A stretch of 64,000 bases of DNA from Rhodobacteraceae bacterium UBA6796 (GCA_002452815.1 DKFM01000020.1:62001-126000), one strand, 5' to 3'. Positions 54,554 through 63,791 are shown, numbered from the stretch's first letter. Numbers and translations: made by a program. Notes: generated by a model from the sequence alone, not told the origin.

Positions 54554-54585
54554 GTTACCGCCAACACCCGATGTTTCCGCTATCA
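54554..54585 (+). promoter_or_regulatory. Two CceR-like operators upstream of the first gap gene
   Basis: GTTACCGCCAACA (54554-54566), identical to the site before tkt, and TGTTTCCGCTATCA (54572-54585), both about 105-136 bases before the ATG. They lie in a 307-base gap (54383-54689) without a recognisable gene. Confidence 0.5.
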
Positions 54586-54689
54586 CCTTGAAACGGCGGG
54601 TTTTCCGAAAGGGCAGAGCGTGGTATCGCCATGCCAGAATTCGCATGGACCCGCGAGCGACCCCGCATCGCCCAGTCAGGAGAGCGCAT

Positions 54690-55694
54690 ATGACCGTCAC
54701 CATCGGGATCAACGGCTTCGGCCGCATAGGCCGCTGCACGCTTGCCCATATCGCCGAAGCCGCGCGCAATGACGTGCAGGTTGTCAAGATCAATGCCACC
54801 GGCCCGATCGAAACCAACGCCCATCTGCTGAAATACGACTCGGTGCATGGCCGGTTCGGCGGCCCGGTCAAGATTTCGGGCAAGACGCTCGATCTGGGTC
54901 AGGGCCCGATCGAGGTGATGTCGACTTACAACCCGGACGAGCTGAACTGGGATGGCGTCGACGTCGTGCTGGAATGCACCGGCAAATTCAACGCCCGTGA
55001 CAAGGCCGCCGTTCACCTGACCCGCGGCGCGAAACGCGTGCTGGTCTCGGCCCCGGCCACCAATGCCGACCTGACCGTGGTGTATGGTGTGAACCACCGC
55101 GCGCTGAAGGCCGATCATCTGGTCGTGTCGAACGGGTCGTGCACCACGAACTGCCTGGCGCCGCTGGCCAAGGTGCTGAACGACACGATCGGCATCGAAT
55201 CCGGCATCATGACCACGGTGCACAGCTACACCGGCGATCAGCCGACGCTGGACCGCCGCCACAAGGACCTGTATCGCGCCCGCGCCGCGGCGATGGCGAT
55301 GATCCCGACCTCGACCGGCGCTGCCAAGGCGATCGGCGAAGTGCTGCCGGAACTGGCCGGCAAGCTCGACGGCACCGCGCTGCGCGTGCCGACGCCCAAC
55401 GTCTCAGCGGTCGATCTGACCTTTGTCGCCGGCAAATCGGTGACCAAGGACGAGGTCAACGAAATCGTGCGCGAGGCCGCGCAGGGCTACATGGGCATGG
55501 TTCTGGCCTATGACCCCGAGCCGAAAGTCTCGATCGACTTCAACCACACGCCCTATTCGTCTATCTTCGCCCCCGACCAGACCAAGGTCACCGGCGGCAA
55601 GCTGGTGCGGGTTCTGGCCTGGTATGACAACGAATGGGGCTTCTCGTGCCGGATGGCCGATGTGGCCGGCGCCATGGGGCGGCTTTTGCAATAA
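54690..55694 (+). CDS. Glyceraldehyde-3-phosphate dehydrogenase, copy 1 (unusual coenzyme site)
   Basis: 334-residue class I GAPDH. Rossmann [10 protein letters not shown], active-site NGSCTTNC with C151, and [19 protein letters not shown] are all present. The conserved NAD-binding aspartate in the second strand is replaced: KINATG (N35-A36-T37) against INDLG in copy 2. Loss of this aspartate and the T37 change favour NADP acceptance in related enzymes, so this may be an NADP-using or reductive enzyme. Start at 54690 after AGGAGAG. Confidence 0.92.
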   Translation: MTVTIGINGFGRIGRCTLAHIAEAARNDVQVVKINATGPIETNAHLLKYDSVHGRFGGPVKISGKTLDLGQGPIEVMSTYNPDELNWDGVDVVLECTGKFNARDKAAVHLTRGAKRVLVSAPATNADLTVVYGVNHRALKADHLVVSNGSCTTNCLAPLAKVLNDTIGIESGIMTTVHSYTGDQPTLDRRHKDLYRARAAAMAMIPTSTGAAKAIGEVLPELAGKLDGTALRVPTPNVSAVDLTFVAGKSVTKDEVNEIVREAAQGYMGMVLAYDPEPKVSIDFNHTPYSSIFAPDQTKVTGGKLVRVLAWYDNEWGFSCRMADVAGAMGRLLQ

Positions 55695-55729
55695 ATCCGG
55701 GCGCATAGGCCCGGTGACAGAGGGACGGA

Positions 55730-55873
55730 ATGAACACTCCCATCGCCATCGGGCTCGCAGCCTTGGTCATTATTTGCGCTCTGGTCGACGGTTTTGCCAA
55801 CGACTGGAGCGCTTCGCTTTTTCTGGCCCGAAAAATTGTCGATCTTCTGGATTATGTCGCCTTCTGGCGCTGA
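55730..55873 (+). CDS. Tiny membrane protein between the two gap genes (47 residues)
   Basis: Encodes MNTPIAIGLAALVIICALVD then GFANDWSASLFLARKIVDLL and DYVAFWR. One transmembrane helix (about 4-21) and an amphipathic C-terminal helix. GAGGGACGGA directly before the ATG is a good ribosome site, 36 bases after the gap copy 1 stop. The short length and clean signals suggest a real microprotein, perhaps recruiting enzymes to the membrane; no family known to me. Confidence 0.7.
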   Translation: MNTPIAIGLAALVIICALVDGFANDWSASLFLARKIVDLLDYVAFWR

Positions 55874-55913
55874 GAGCCCTAGCTTTCAATTGACCTTTTG
55901 TGCGGAAAGGCGA

Positions 55914-55927
55914 TGTTAGCGCTAAGC
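55914..55927 (+). promoter_or_regulatory. CceR-like operator upstream of the second gap gene
   Basis: TGTTAGCGCTAAGC, containing the perfect palindrome TTAGCGCTAA, 39-52 bases before the ATG of gap copy 2. Best match in the window to the palindrome family. Confidence 0.6.
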
Positions 55928-55965
55928 GCAGATTGTGCTGCAGCGCAGAGCCAGAGGAGACTGAG

Positions 55966-56970
55966 ATGACGGTCAAGGTAGCGATCAACGGATTTGGGCG
56001 GATCGGGCGTAACGTGCTGCGTGCCATCATCGAATCGGGCCGCACCGATATCGAGGTCGTGGCGATCAACGATCTGGGGCCAGTCGCGACCAACGCCCAT
56101 CTGCTGCAGTTCGATTCTGTCCATGGTCGCTTTCCGGTCGAAGTGAAATCCACCGCCAGCACGATCGACGTGGGCCGCGGCCCGATCGAGGTCACCGCGA
56201 TCCGCAATCCCGCCGAACTGCCCTGGGCGCATGTCGATATCGTCATGGAATGCACCGGCATCTTCCGCGACCGGGAAAAGGCCGCGGTCTATCTGGAAAA
56301 CGGGGCCAGCCGGGTGCTGGTTTCGGCGCCGTCGAAAGGGGCCGACAACACCATCGTCTACGGCGTGAACCACGACACGTTGACCGCCGATCAGCTGATC
56401 GTCTCGAACGCCAGCTGCACCACCAATTGCCTGGCGCCGGTGGCCAAGGTGCTGCACGACAAGATCGGCATCGTCAAAGGTTTCATGACCACGATCCACA
56501 GTTACACCGGCGATCAGCCGACGCTGGACACCATGCATTCCGACCTCTATCGCGCCCGCGCCGCCGCAATGAGCATGATCCCCACCACCACGGGGGCCGC
56601 CAAGGCCGTGGGGCTGGTGCTGCCCGCGCTGAAGGGCAAGCTGGACGGTGTGGCGATCCGGGTGCCGACGCCGAACGTCTCGGTCGTCGATCTGACCTTC
56701 GAAGCCGCGCGCGACACCACGGTCGAGGAAATCAACGAGGCGATCATTGCTGCCGCCGGGGCCGGGCCGCTGAAGGGCATCCTGAACTACACCGCGCGGC
56801 CGAATGTCTCGATCGACTTCAACCACGACCCGCACAGCTCTACCTTCGCGCTGGACCAGACGCATGTGATGGATGGGCGGATGTGCCGCATCCTGACCTG
56901 GTATGACAACGAATGGGGCTTCTCTAACCGGATGAGCGACACCGCCGTGGCGATGGGCAAGCTGATCTGA
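55966..56970 (+). CDS. gap: Glyceraldehyde-3-phosphate dehydrogenase, copy 2
   Basis: 334-residue class I GAPDH with a standard NAD site (AINDLG, D36), catalytic NASCTTNC, and [12 protein letters not shown]. Same length as copy 1 and clearly a paralogue (FGRIGR, GDQPTLD, RARAAAM and the end WYDNEWGFS are shared). Probably the glycolytic enzyme. Ribosome site GAGGAGA upstream of the ATG. Operator-like palindrome in the promoter. Confidence 0.95.
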   Translation: MTVKVAINGFGRIGRNVLRAIIESGRTDIEVVAINDLGPVATNAHLLQFDSVHGRFPVEVKSTASTIDVGRGPIEVTAIRNPAELPWAHVDIVMECTGIFRDREKAAVYLENGASRVLVSAPSKGADNTIVYGVNHDTLTADQLIVSNASCTTNCLAPVAKVLHDKIGIVKGFMTTIHSYTGDQPTLDTMHSDLYRARAAAMSMIPTTTGAAKAVGLVLPALKGKLDGVAIRVPTPNVSVVDLTFEAARDTTVEEINEAIIAAAGAGPLKGILNYTARPNVSIDFNHDPHSSTFALDQTHVMDGRMCRILTWYDNEWGFSNRMSDTAVAMGKLI

Positions 56971-57000
56971 GGCCGGCTCTCTGAAATTCCAAGACACATC

Positions 57001-57042
57001 AAAGGGCTGGCGCGAATGTGAGCGCCGGCCCCTTTGTTTTTC
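57001..57042 (+). terminator. Rho-independent terminator after gap copy 2
   Basis: AAAGGGCTGGCGC (57001-57013) pairs with GCGCCGGCCCCTTT (57022-57035, with one bulge), followed by GTTTTTC. Confidence 0.8.
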
Positions 57043-57088
57043 ACCGCCCGCTCGGTACAACACGGCATCTCCCTGAAAGGACCGTCTG

Positions 57089-57721
57089 TTGCTTTCCCCC
57101 GCCCAGCTTTTGCAGGAATTCATCACCCTCTGGGTCGTGATCGACCCGATCGGCACACTGCCGGTGTTTCTGGCCGTCACTCAGGGAATGAGCGCCGCGC
57201 ATCGCCGGTCGGTTGCGCTGCGGGCGATTGTCGTTTCCTTCGGGGTGCTGACCGCCTTCATCGTTCTGGGTCAGATCGTTCTGGACGCGTTGGGGTTGGC
57301 CCTGCCCGCCTTCCAGATCGCAGGCGGGATCGTGCTGTTTCTCTTCGCGCTGACTATGATCTTTGGCCACTCCAAGCCCGAGGATGAAATCGCCGCCGCC
57401 GAGCGGGTACGCCAGACCTCGGTGTTTCCGGTGGCCATTCCGTCGATCGCCTCGCCCGGGGCGATGCTGGCGGTGGTGATCCTGACTGACAATGACCGTT
57501 TCTCAGTGGCGCATCAGGCGCTGACGACGGCGATGATGGGGCTGGTGCTGCTGGTGACGCTGGGGATCATGCTGCTGGCCGAACCGCTGCACCGGGTGAT
57601 CGGCACCACCGGCGCGGCCGTCATCAGCCGCGTGATGGGCATGATCCTGGCCGCCGTCGCCGTGGATGCGGTGCTGCGCGCTTTCGTGACGATCGGCGCG
57701 CTGCCCGGACTCGGGATGTAG
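57089..57721 (+). CDS. MarC family integral membrane protein (TTG start)
   Basis: 210-residue protein with six hydrophobic segments, recognised by LWVVIDPIGTLPVFLAVTQGMSA, LALPAFQIAGGIVLFLFALTM and PVAIPSIASPGAMLAVVIL. MarC proteins were once linked to antibiotic resistance; their role is unclear. TTG start at 57089 with GAAAGGA 8 bases upstream; no ATG fits. It converges on coaD with only 2 bases between. Confidence 0.88.
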   Translation: MLSPAQLLQEFITLWVVIDPIGTLPVFLAVTQGMSAAHRRSVALRAIVVSFGVLTAFIVLGQIVLDALGLALPAFQIAGGIVLFLFALTMIFGHSKPEDEIAAAERVRQTSVFPVAIPSIASPGAMLAVVILTDNDRFSVAHQALTTAMMGLVLLVTLGIMLLAEPLHRVIGTTGAAVISRVMGMILAAVAVDAVLRAFVTIGALPGLGM

Positions 57722-57723
57722 GA

Positions 57724-58221
57724 TCAGACCTTGCCGAAACGCGCCATCAGCGCGTCCTTGACCGCAGGCGTGACGAAGCGCGACACATCGCCATCCAGCC
57801 GGGCGATTTCCTTGACCAGTTTCGAGGCAATCGCCTGACGCCGGGCGTCGGCCATCAGGAACACCGTTTCCACGCTGGCATCCAGCGCGCGGTTCATGCC
57901 GACCATCTGGAATTCATATTCGAAATCGGCCACCGCGCGCAGGCCACGGATGATGACATTGGCGCCGACGTCGCGCGCGCAATGGATCAGCAGGTTTTCA
58001 AACGGATGCACGACGATTTCCCCGCCACAGCGCGCGGTGATCTCGGCGCATTCCGCCTCGATCATCGACACGCGCTCTTCCAGGTTGAACAGCGGCCCCT
58101 TGTCGCGGTTGATCGCAACCCCGATCACCAGACGATCGACCAGCGCCAGCGCGCGTTGGATAATGTCGATATGTCCCAGGGTTACCGGGTCAAAAGTGCC
58201 AGGGTAGAGGCCAATGCGCAT
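57724..58221 (-). CDS. coaD: Phosphopantetheine adenylyltransferase
   Basis: 165-residue nucleotidyltransferase for the fourth step of CoA synthesis. GLYPGTFDPVTLGHIDII with the T/HxGH motif, IIRGLRAVADFEYEFQM, and the C-terminal SRFVTPAVKDAL are canonical. Start at 58221 gives the family N-terminus. Confidence 0.96.
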   Translation of the reverse strand: MRIGLYPGTFDPVTLGHIDIIQRALALVDRLVIGVAINRDKGPLFNLEERVSMIEAECAEITARCGGEIVVHPFENLLIHCARDVGANVIIRGLRAVADFEYEFQMVGMNRALDASVETVFLMADARRQAIASKLVKEIARLDGDVSRFVTPAVKDALMARFGKV

Positions 58222-58314
58222 CGCGGTGCTCCTTGGGTGCCAATCACGACATGGTGAGGGCACGCAACAATATTGCGCGCCCGAATGCAAGCACCCTCTT
58301 GCCGCAGCGCGGCG

Positions 58315-58749
58315 TCAGTTGCCCATAATCATGCCCGTGAGGGCCTCTTTTTCCATGTGCAACTCTTGCAGGCGAGCCGCGATGACGTCCCGAATCGAGA
58401 TCAGTCCGACCATTTCATCGCCTTCCATCACCGGCATATGGCGGAAACCGCCGCTGCTCATCACCTCGGTGACACGGGCGGTGGTATCGGTGCGCGCGCA
58501 GCCGATCGCGTTTTTCGTCATGATCTCGTCGACCGGAATTGTCAGCACCGCAGCCCCGCGCCGCCCCAGTTCGCGCACCACGTCGCGTTCCGACACGATC
58601 CCGTCCACATGCTTGCCATCGCGCGAGATGATCAGCGCGCCGATCTTGCGTTGCGACAGGATTTCGGCCACCGCGCCCACGCTGGTGCCCGGAACGACCG
58701 TGACCACGCCATCGTCGCCCTTGGATTTCAGAATCTGCAAAACCTGCAT
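58315..58749 (-). CDS. CBS domain protein
   Basis: 144-residue protein made of two CBS motifs (GAVAEILSQRKIGALIIS...GIVSERDVVREL and ARVTEVMSSGGFRHMPVM...GLISIRDVIAARL), which together form one adenosine-nucleotide binding module. No catalytic domain is attached. GGGAGG precedes the ATG. A CceR-like palindrome is 68 bases upstream, inside the end of the neighbouring LysR gene, so the gene may respond to carbon status. Confidence 0.9.
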   Translation of the reverse strand: MQVLQILKSKGDDGVVTVVPGTSVGAVAEILSQRKIGALIISRDGKHVDGIVSERDVVRELGRRGAAVLTIPVDEIMTKNAIGCARTDTTARVTEVMSSGGFRHMPVMEGDEMVGLISIRDVIAARLQELHMEKEALTGMIMGN

Positions 58750-58805
58750 CGCAACCTCCCCTTTGCTTCGCTTCTGTCCCAGCGTCACCGGAGTGCGACA
58801 ATCTG

Positions 58806-59729
58806 TCAAGCGGGAGTGATAGCGTTAACGCAACTTGTGGCTGCAAGCGCTTCCAGCCGGGCGACCTCGGCGCGCAGCCCCTGCCCCAGGGCCTCGGCCA
58901 GCCGCGTCAGCCGTTCCGAACGGCGGTCGTCGGCATGGCGGATCAGCCAGAACGCGCGGGTCAGCGCAATCTGATCGGGCAGCACCCGCACCACCCCAGG
59001 CGTGAAGGGAATCGCGAAATCATGCACGATCGCCAGCCCCGCGCCCGCGCGCACCATCTGCATCTGCACCGAGACCGAATTGGAGGCCAGCCCGACCGTT
59101 TCGCAGCCGGTTTCGGCAAAGTAATCCAGTTCCTTGTCAAAGATCATGTCGGGGATATAGCCGATCATCCGGTGCCCGCGCAGATCGGCCTTGCCGGCGA
59201 TGGGGTGGGACCGGTCCAGATAGTCGCGATGCGCGGCCAGATGCAGTTGATAATCCGTCAGCCGCTGCACCGTCAGCCGCCCGGCCGAGGGCGGCGACAC
59301 CGCGATCGCCATGTCGGCCTCGCGTTTGGACAGGTTGAACACCCGCGGCAACGCCACGATCTGGATCTCCAGCCCCGGATTGGCATCGCAGATCGCCGCG
59401 CAGACCTGCGGCAGCAGGTAGTTCGCGCAGCCATCCGGCGCCCCGATCCGCAACTGGCCCGTCAGCCGCCCGGCATTGCCGCCTAACTCCTCTGCCGCGC
59501 CCGCAAGCGCCGCCTCGGCGCGTTCGGCATGCGGCAGCAGCCGCGACCCGGCTTCGGTCAGCGCATAGCCCTGCGGCGATTTCAGGAACAGTTTTGCGCC
59601 GATCCCGTCTTCCAGCCGCGCGATCCGCCGCCCCACCGTGGCCGCGTCGCATTTCAGAACCCGCCCCGCGCCGGACAGGCTCTCGGCCCGTGCAACAGCC
59701 AGAAAAATGCGCAGGTCATCCCAATCCAT
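58806..59729 (-). CDS. LysR-family regulator, likely of the valine/propionate operon
   Basis: 307-residue LysR protein: winged HTH at DDLRIFLAVARAESLSGAGRVL to TVGRRIARLEDGIGAKLF, then a substrate-binding domain (IGAPDGCANYLLPQVCAAI). Start MDWDDLRIF at 59729. Divergent from mmsA with 115 bases between starts, so it probably activates that operon, perhaps with a branched-chain intermediate as inducer. Confidence 0.92.
   Translation of the reverse strand: MDWDDLRIFLAVARAESLSGAGRVLKCDAATVGRRIARLEDGIGAKLFLKSPQGYALTEAGSRLLPHAERAEAALAGAAEELGGNAGRLTGQLRIGAPDGCANYLLPQVCAAICDANPGLEIQIVALPRVFNLSKREADMAIAVSPPSAGRLTVQRLTDYQLHLAAHRDYLDRSHPIAGKADLRGHRMIGYIPDMIFDKELDYFAETGCETVGLASNSVSVQMQMVRAGAGLAIVHDFAIPFTPGVVRVLPDQIALTRAFWLIRHADDRRSERLTRLAEALGQGLRAEVARLEALAATSCVNAITPA
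58817..58830 (-). promoter_or_regulatory. CceR-like palindrome inside the lysR 3' end, upstream of the CBS gene
   Basis: TGATAGCGTTAACG, same pattern as the sites before the gap genes, in the codons for the last residues of LysR and 68-81 bases before the CBS gene start at 58749. Could be an operator for the CBS gene; a chance hit is possible. Confidence 0.35.
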
Positions 59730-59844
59730 GCGGCATCCCCCCTTGAAAGTTTTGCAATAATGCAAAACACCTTTGCCAGACTTCCCCTTTATTTGGCATT
59801 TTCGCAAGAATAAACTTCCGCCAAACAATCCTTGGGAGGATAGC

Positions 59845-61344
59845 ATGAAAGAGATCGGTCACTGGATTAACGGCAAGCTGGTTGCGGGCACCTCGGGGCG
59901 TTTCGCCGATGTGTTCAACCCGGCCACCGGCGAGCAGCAGGCGAAAGTCGCGCTGGCCACGCCCGCCGAACTGGATGCCGCCGTGGCGGATGCCGAAAAG
60001 GCGCAGGTCGCCTGGGCCGCCACCAACCCGCAGCGCCGCGCGCGGGTGATGATGAAATTCGCCGATCTGATCAATCAGCACATGGACGAGCTGGCCGAAC
60101 TGGTCTCGCTCGAGCACGGCAAGACCCTGCCCGATGCGCGCGGTGACGTGCAGCGCGGGCTCGAGGTGATCGAGGTCTGCATGGGCGCGCCCGCGCTGCT
60201 GAAGGGCGAATATACCGATGGCGCGGGCCCCGGCATCGACATCTATTCGATGCGTCAGCCGCTGGGCGTCGTTGCCGGCATCACGCCGTTCAACTTCCCG
60301 GCGATGATCCCGCTGTGGAAAATGGGCCCGGCGCTGAGCGCGGGCAACGCGATGATCCTGAAACCGTCCGAGCGCTGCCCCTCGACCTCGATCCGTCTGG
60401 CGCAACTGGCACAGGAAGCGGGCCTGCCTGATGGCGTGCTGCAGGTGGTCAACGGCGACAAGGACGTGGTCGACGCGATCCTCGACAATGAAACCGTGCA
60501 GGCCGTGGGCTTCGTCGGCTCCACCCCGATCGCGCAATACATCTATGGCCGCGCGGCCAATAACGGCAAGCGCGCGCAATGCTTCGGCGGCGCGAAGAAC
60601 CACATGATCATCATGCCCGACGCCGACATGGACAAGGCCGCCGACGCGCTGGTCGGTGCCTCGATGGGCGCTGCGGGCGAACGCTGCATGGCGATCTCGG
60701 TCGCGGTTCCGGTGGGCGAAGGCACCGCCGAGGCGCTGATCGAGCGTCTGGTGCCGAAAATCGACAAGCTGAAAGTCGGCCCCTATACCGGCGGCGCCGA
60801 CGTGGACTTCGGCCCCGTCATCACGGCCCAGGCCAAAGCCCGGATCGAAGGCCTGATCAGCTCGGGCGTCGAGGCGGGCGCAACGCTGGTCGTCGACGGC
60901 CGCAACCTGAACATCCAAGGCTATGAGAACGGCTATTACGTCGGCCCGACGCTGTTCGACAACGTCACCCCCGACATGGACATCTATACCCAGGAAATCT
61001 TTGGCCCGGTGCTGTCGATGGTGCGTCAGGACAGCTATGAAGACGCGCTCAAGCTGGTGATGGACAACGAATTCGGCAACGGCACCTCGATCTTCACCGC
61101 CGATGGCGACACTGCCCGCGATTACGCCAGCCGCGTCAATGTCGGCATGGTCGGCATCAACTTCCCGATCCCGGTGCCGCTGAGCTACTACACCTTCGGC
61201 GGCTGGAAGAAATCGGCCTTCGGCGACCTGAACCAATACGGCCCCGATGCCTTCCGCTTCTACACGAAAACCAAGACCGTCACCGCGCGCTGGTTCTCGG
61301 GGATCAAGGACGGCGTGGCGCTGAACTTCAAGGCGCTCGACTAA
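59845..61344 (+). CDS. mmsA: CoA-acylating methylmalonate-semialdehyde dehydrogenase
   Basis: 499-residue ALDH-fold enzyme converting methylmalonate semialdehyde to propionyl-CoA in valine and inositol catabolism. ITPFNFPAMIPLWKMGPAL, FVGSTPIAQYIY, and the catalytic cysteine C281 in AAGERCMAIS are typical; the second-base glutamate of ordinary aldehyde dehydrogenases is absent as in the acylating type. Start at 59845 with GGGAGGA upstream. First gene of the operon. Confidence 0.96.
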   Translation: MKEIGHWINGKLVAGTSGRFADVFNPATGEQQAKVALATPAELDAAVADAEKAQVAWAATNPQRRARVMMKFADLINQHMDELAELVSLEHGKTLPDARGDVQRGLEVIEVCMGAPALLKGEYTDGAGPGIDIYSMRQPLGVVAGITPFNFPAMIPLWKMGPALSAGNAMILKPSERCPSTSIRLAQLAQEAGLPDGVLQVVNGDKDVVDAILDNETVQAVGFVGSTPIAQYIYGRAANNGKRAQCFGGAKNHMIIMPDADMDKAADALVGASMGAAGERCMAISVAVPVGEGTAEALIERLVPKIDKLKVGPYTGGADVDFGPVITAQAKARIEGLISSGVEAGATLVVDGRNLNIQGYENGYYVGPTLFDNVTPDMDIYTQEIFGPVLSMVRQDSYEDALKLVMDNEFGNGTSIFTADGDTARDYASRVNVGMVGINFPIPVPLSYYTFGGWKKSAFGDLNQYGPDAFRFYTKTKTVTARWFSGIKDGVALNFKALD

Positions 61345-61380
61345 GATCAGACGGGCCGCGCCCTGCGGGGCGCGGCTTGC

Positions 61381-61452
61381 CTCCGGCGGGGATATTTTTA
61401 CCAAGCTGAAACAGCCCCTTTTGCGTTTCATCTTGGTCAAAATATCCCGGGG
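61381..61452. repeat. Dispersed inverted repeat copy 8
   Basis: CTCCGGCGGGGATATTTTTA then CCAAGCTGAAA on the left; TTTCATCTTGGTCAAAATAT then CCCGGGG on the right. Followed by GGGGCAGCGCCCC-type flank at about 61477-61490. In the 222-base gap between mmsA and the acyl-CoA dehydrogenase gene, which otherwise holds nothing recognisable. Confidence 0.88.
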
Positions 61453-61566
61453 TGAATTTTGCCGCAGGCAAAAGAGGGGCAGCGCCCCTGCCCTTCGCCT
61501 TGCAAAATTCGTGCAAGGTTTGCCAATTAAACAGATGTTCATTTCCAAAGTTTCGGGGAGGAAACC

Positions 61567-62712
61567 ATGGATTTTGCGCTGAGCGAAGAACAGCAGGCGA
61601 TTTTCGATATGGCCTATGCCTTCGGGCAAGAGCATATCGCCCCCTTCGCGCGGGACTGGGAAGCGGCCGGCACGATCCCGAAAGAGCTGTGGGCCAAGGT
61701 GGCCGAGCTGGGCCTTGGCGGGATCTATGTCTCGGAAGAATTTGGCGGATCGGGGCTCACGCGGCTTGATGCGACGCTGGTGTTCGAGGCGCTGGCGATG
61801 GCCTGCCCGGCGGTGGGCAGCTTCCTGTCGATCCACAACATGTGCGGCGGGATGATCGACAAGTTCGGCACGCCCGAAGACAAGGCGCGCTGGCTGCCGC
61901 AGCTGTGTTCGATGGAAAAGATCTTCTCCTACTGCCTGACCGAGCCGGGCTCGGGGTCGGACGCGGCGGCGCTGCGCACCCGGGCTGTGCGCGGCGATGC
62001 GGGCTGGGTTCTGAACGGCTCGAAAGCCTTCATCTCGGGCGGCGGCTATTCCGATGTCTATGTCACCATGGTGCGCACCGGCGACGACGGCCCCAAGGGG
62101 ATTTCGACGGTGATCGTCGAGGACGGCACGCCGGGGCTGAGCTTTGGCGGGCTGGAAGACAAGATGGGCTGGCGTGCGCAGCCGACCGCGCAGGTGCAGT
62201 TCGACGATTGTGCGGTGCCTGCCGAAAACCTGCTGGGCGAAGAGGGCAAGGGATTTGTCTACGCGATGGCCGGGCTGGATGGCGGGCGGCTCAACATCGC
62301 GGCCTCGGCGCTTGGCGGTGCGCAGGCGGCGCTGAACGCGACGCTGAATTACATGGGCGAGCGCAAGGCCTTCGGCAAATCGCTCGATCAGTTCCAGGCG
62401 CTGCAATTCCGTCTGGCCGAGCAGGAGGTCAAGCTGCAATCGGCCCGGATCTTCCTGCGCCAAGCGGCGTGGAAGCTGGACAACAAGGCCCCGGATGCCA
62501 CAAAGTTCTGCGCGATGGCAAAGCTTTATGTGACGGACGCGGCGTTTGACGTGGCCAACCAGTGCCTGCAACTGCATGGTGGTTATGGCTATCTGGCCGA
62601 TTACGGGATCGAGAAGCTGGTGCGCGATTTGCGCGTGCATCAGATCCTGGAAGGCACCAATGAAATCATGCGGCTGATCGTCGGCCGCGCATTGCTGGCG
62701 GAGCGTGGCTGA
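61567..62712 (+). CDS. Acyl-CoA dehydrogenase, probably isobutyryl-CoA dehydrogenase
   Basis: 381-residue FAD enzyme. FSYCLTEPGSGSDAAALRT, GLDGGRLNIAASALGGAQAAL, QCLQLHGGYGYLADYGIEKLVRDLRVHQILEGTNEIM with the catalytic-base glutamate region. Substrate assigned from neighbours (valine branch); 2-methylacyl-CoA is also possible. GGGGAGGAAACC precedes the ATG. Confidence 0.93.
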   Translation: MDFALSEEQQAIFDMAYAFGQEHIAPFARDWEAAGTIPKELWAKVAELGLGGIYVSEEFGGSGLTRLDATLVFEALAMACPAVGSFLSIHNMCGGMIDKFGTPEDKARWLPQLCSMEKIFSYCLTEPGSGSDAAALRTRAVRGDAGWVLNGSKAFISGGGYSDVYVTMVRTGDDGPKGISTVIVEDGTPGLSFGGLEDKMGWRAQPTAQVQFDDCAVPAENLLGEEGKGFVYAMAGLDGGRLNIAASALGGAQAALNATLNYMGERKAFGKSLDQFQALQFRLAEQEVKLQSARIFLRQAAWKLDNKAPDATKFCAMAKLYVTDAAFDVANQCLQLHGGYGYLADYGIEKLVRDLRVHQILEGTNEIMRLIVGRALLAERG

Positions 62713-63761
62713 TGACAGAGCTTCCGACGATGATCGCCCGCAAGGAAGGCCGCGTCGGGCGGCTGACCTTCAATCGCACGGCGGCGCTCAATGCGCTGGA
62801 TCATGAGATGGCCGCGGTGATCGAAGACGCGCTGGACCGCTGGCGCAACGATGCCGAGGTCGCCGCCGTCCTGATCGACGCCGCAGGCGACAGGGCGTTT
62901 TGCGCGGGCGGCGATATTGCCGCGATCTATCACGAGGGCCGCAAGGGCGATTTCGAGATCGGCCCGCGCTTCTGGCGCGACGAATACCGGATGAACGCGA
63001 AGATCGCCGAATATCCCAAGCCGATCGTGGCCTTCATGCAGGGCTTCGTGATGGGCGGCGGCGTGGGCGTCGGCGGCCACGCCAGCCACCGCATCGTCGG
63101 CGACAGCACCCAGATCGCCATGCCCGAGACCGGCATCGGCCTGATCCCGGATGTGGGCGGCACGCTGATCCTGGCGCGCGCGCCCGGGCATGTGGGCGAA
63201 TATCTGGGCCTGACCGGCGGGCGGATCGGCGCGGCCGATGCGATCTATGCGGGGTTCGCCGATCTTTATGTGCCCGAGGCGGAATGGGAGGCGCTGAAGG
63301 CGCAGCTGATCGCGACCGGCGATCCGGGCATCCTGCCGCCCGGCGGGCAGCCCGCGCAGCCCGGCCAGCTCGCCGCACAGCGTGCCGAAATCGACGCGGC
63401 CTTCGGTGCGCCGGATCTGCATGCCATCCTTGCAGCGCTGGAAGCTTCGGGCACTGAATTCGCCGCAGCCGCGTTGAAAACCCTGCGGCGCAACTCGGCC
63501 CTGTCCGAGGCGGCGACCCTGGCCCTGGTGCGGATGACGCGGGCGAACCCCACCATTCGCGCCGCGCTGGAGAATGAATTCCGCTTCACCCTGCGCGCTG
63601 TGGAACATGCCGAATTTCTGGAAGGCGTGCGCGCCCAGATCATCGACAAGGACCGCAAGCCGCAGTGGAAATACACGCATGACACGCTGCCCGATGCGGC
63701 GGTGGCGGCACTGCTGGCGCCGCTGCCCGCACAGTGGCGGATCGACTTTGCCGACGCGTGA
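62712..63761 (+). CDS. Enoyl-CoA hydratase/isomerase family, 3-hydroxyisobutyryl-CoA hydrolase-like
   Basis: 349-residue crotonase-fold protein. The oxyanion hole regions are AFCAGGDIAAIYHEG and FVMGGGVGVGGHAS, and MPETGIGLIPDVGGTLIL continues the HIBCH pattern, whose length (about 350 residues) exceeds simple hydratases. It releases 3-hydroxyisobutyrate in valine breakdown. Start overlaps the previous stop by one base. Confidence 0.9.
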   Translation: MTELPTMIARKEGRVGRLTFNRTAALNALDHEMAAVIEDALDRWRNDAEVAAVLIDAAGDRAFCAGGDIAAIYHEGRKGDFEIGPRFWRDEYRMNAKIAEYPKPIVAFMQGFVMGGGVGVGGHASHRIVGDSTQIAMPETGIGLIPDVGGTLILARAPGHVGEYLGLTGGRIGAADAIYAGFADLYVPEAEWEALKAQLIATGDPGILPPGGQPAQPGQLAAQRAEIDAAFGAPDLHAILAALEASGTEFAAAALKTLRRNSALSEAATLALVRMTRANPTIRAALENEFRFTLRAVEHAEFLEGVRAQIIDKDRKPQWKYTHDTLPDAAVAALLAPLPAQWRIDFADA

Positions 63762-63791
63762 CGTGAACTTCAGGATTTTTGGGAGGATAGT

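Noticed and set aside
51377..54883. 1168-codon open frame opposite purB and fliG
   Set aside because: Same reasons; purB and fliG on the plus strand are unmistakable and carry their own ribosome sites and a terminator.
59716..62640. 974-codon open frame opposite mmsA and the acyl-CoA dehydrogenase gene
   Set aside because: Antisense shadow running straight through an inverted repeat and an intergenic gap.
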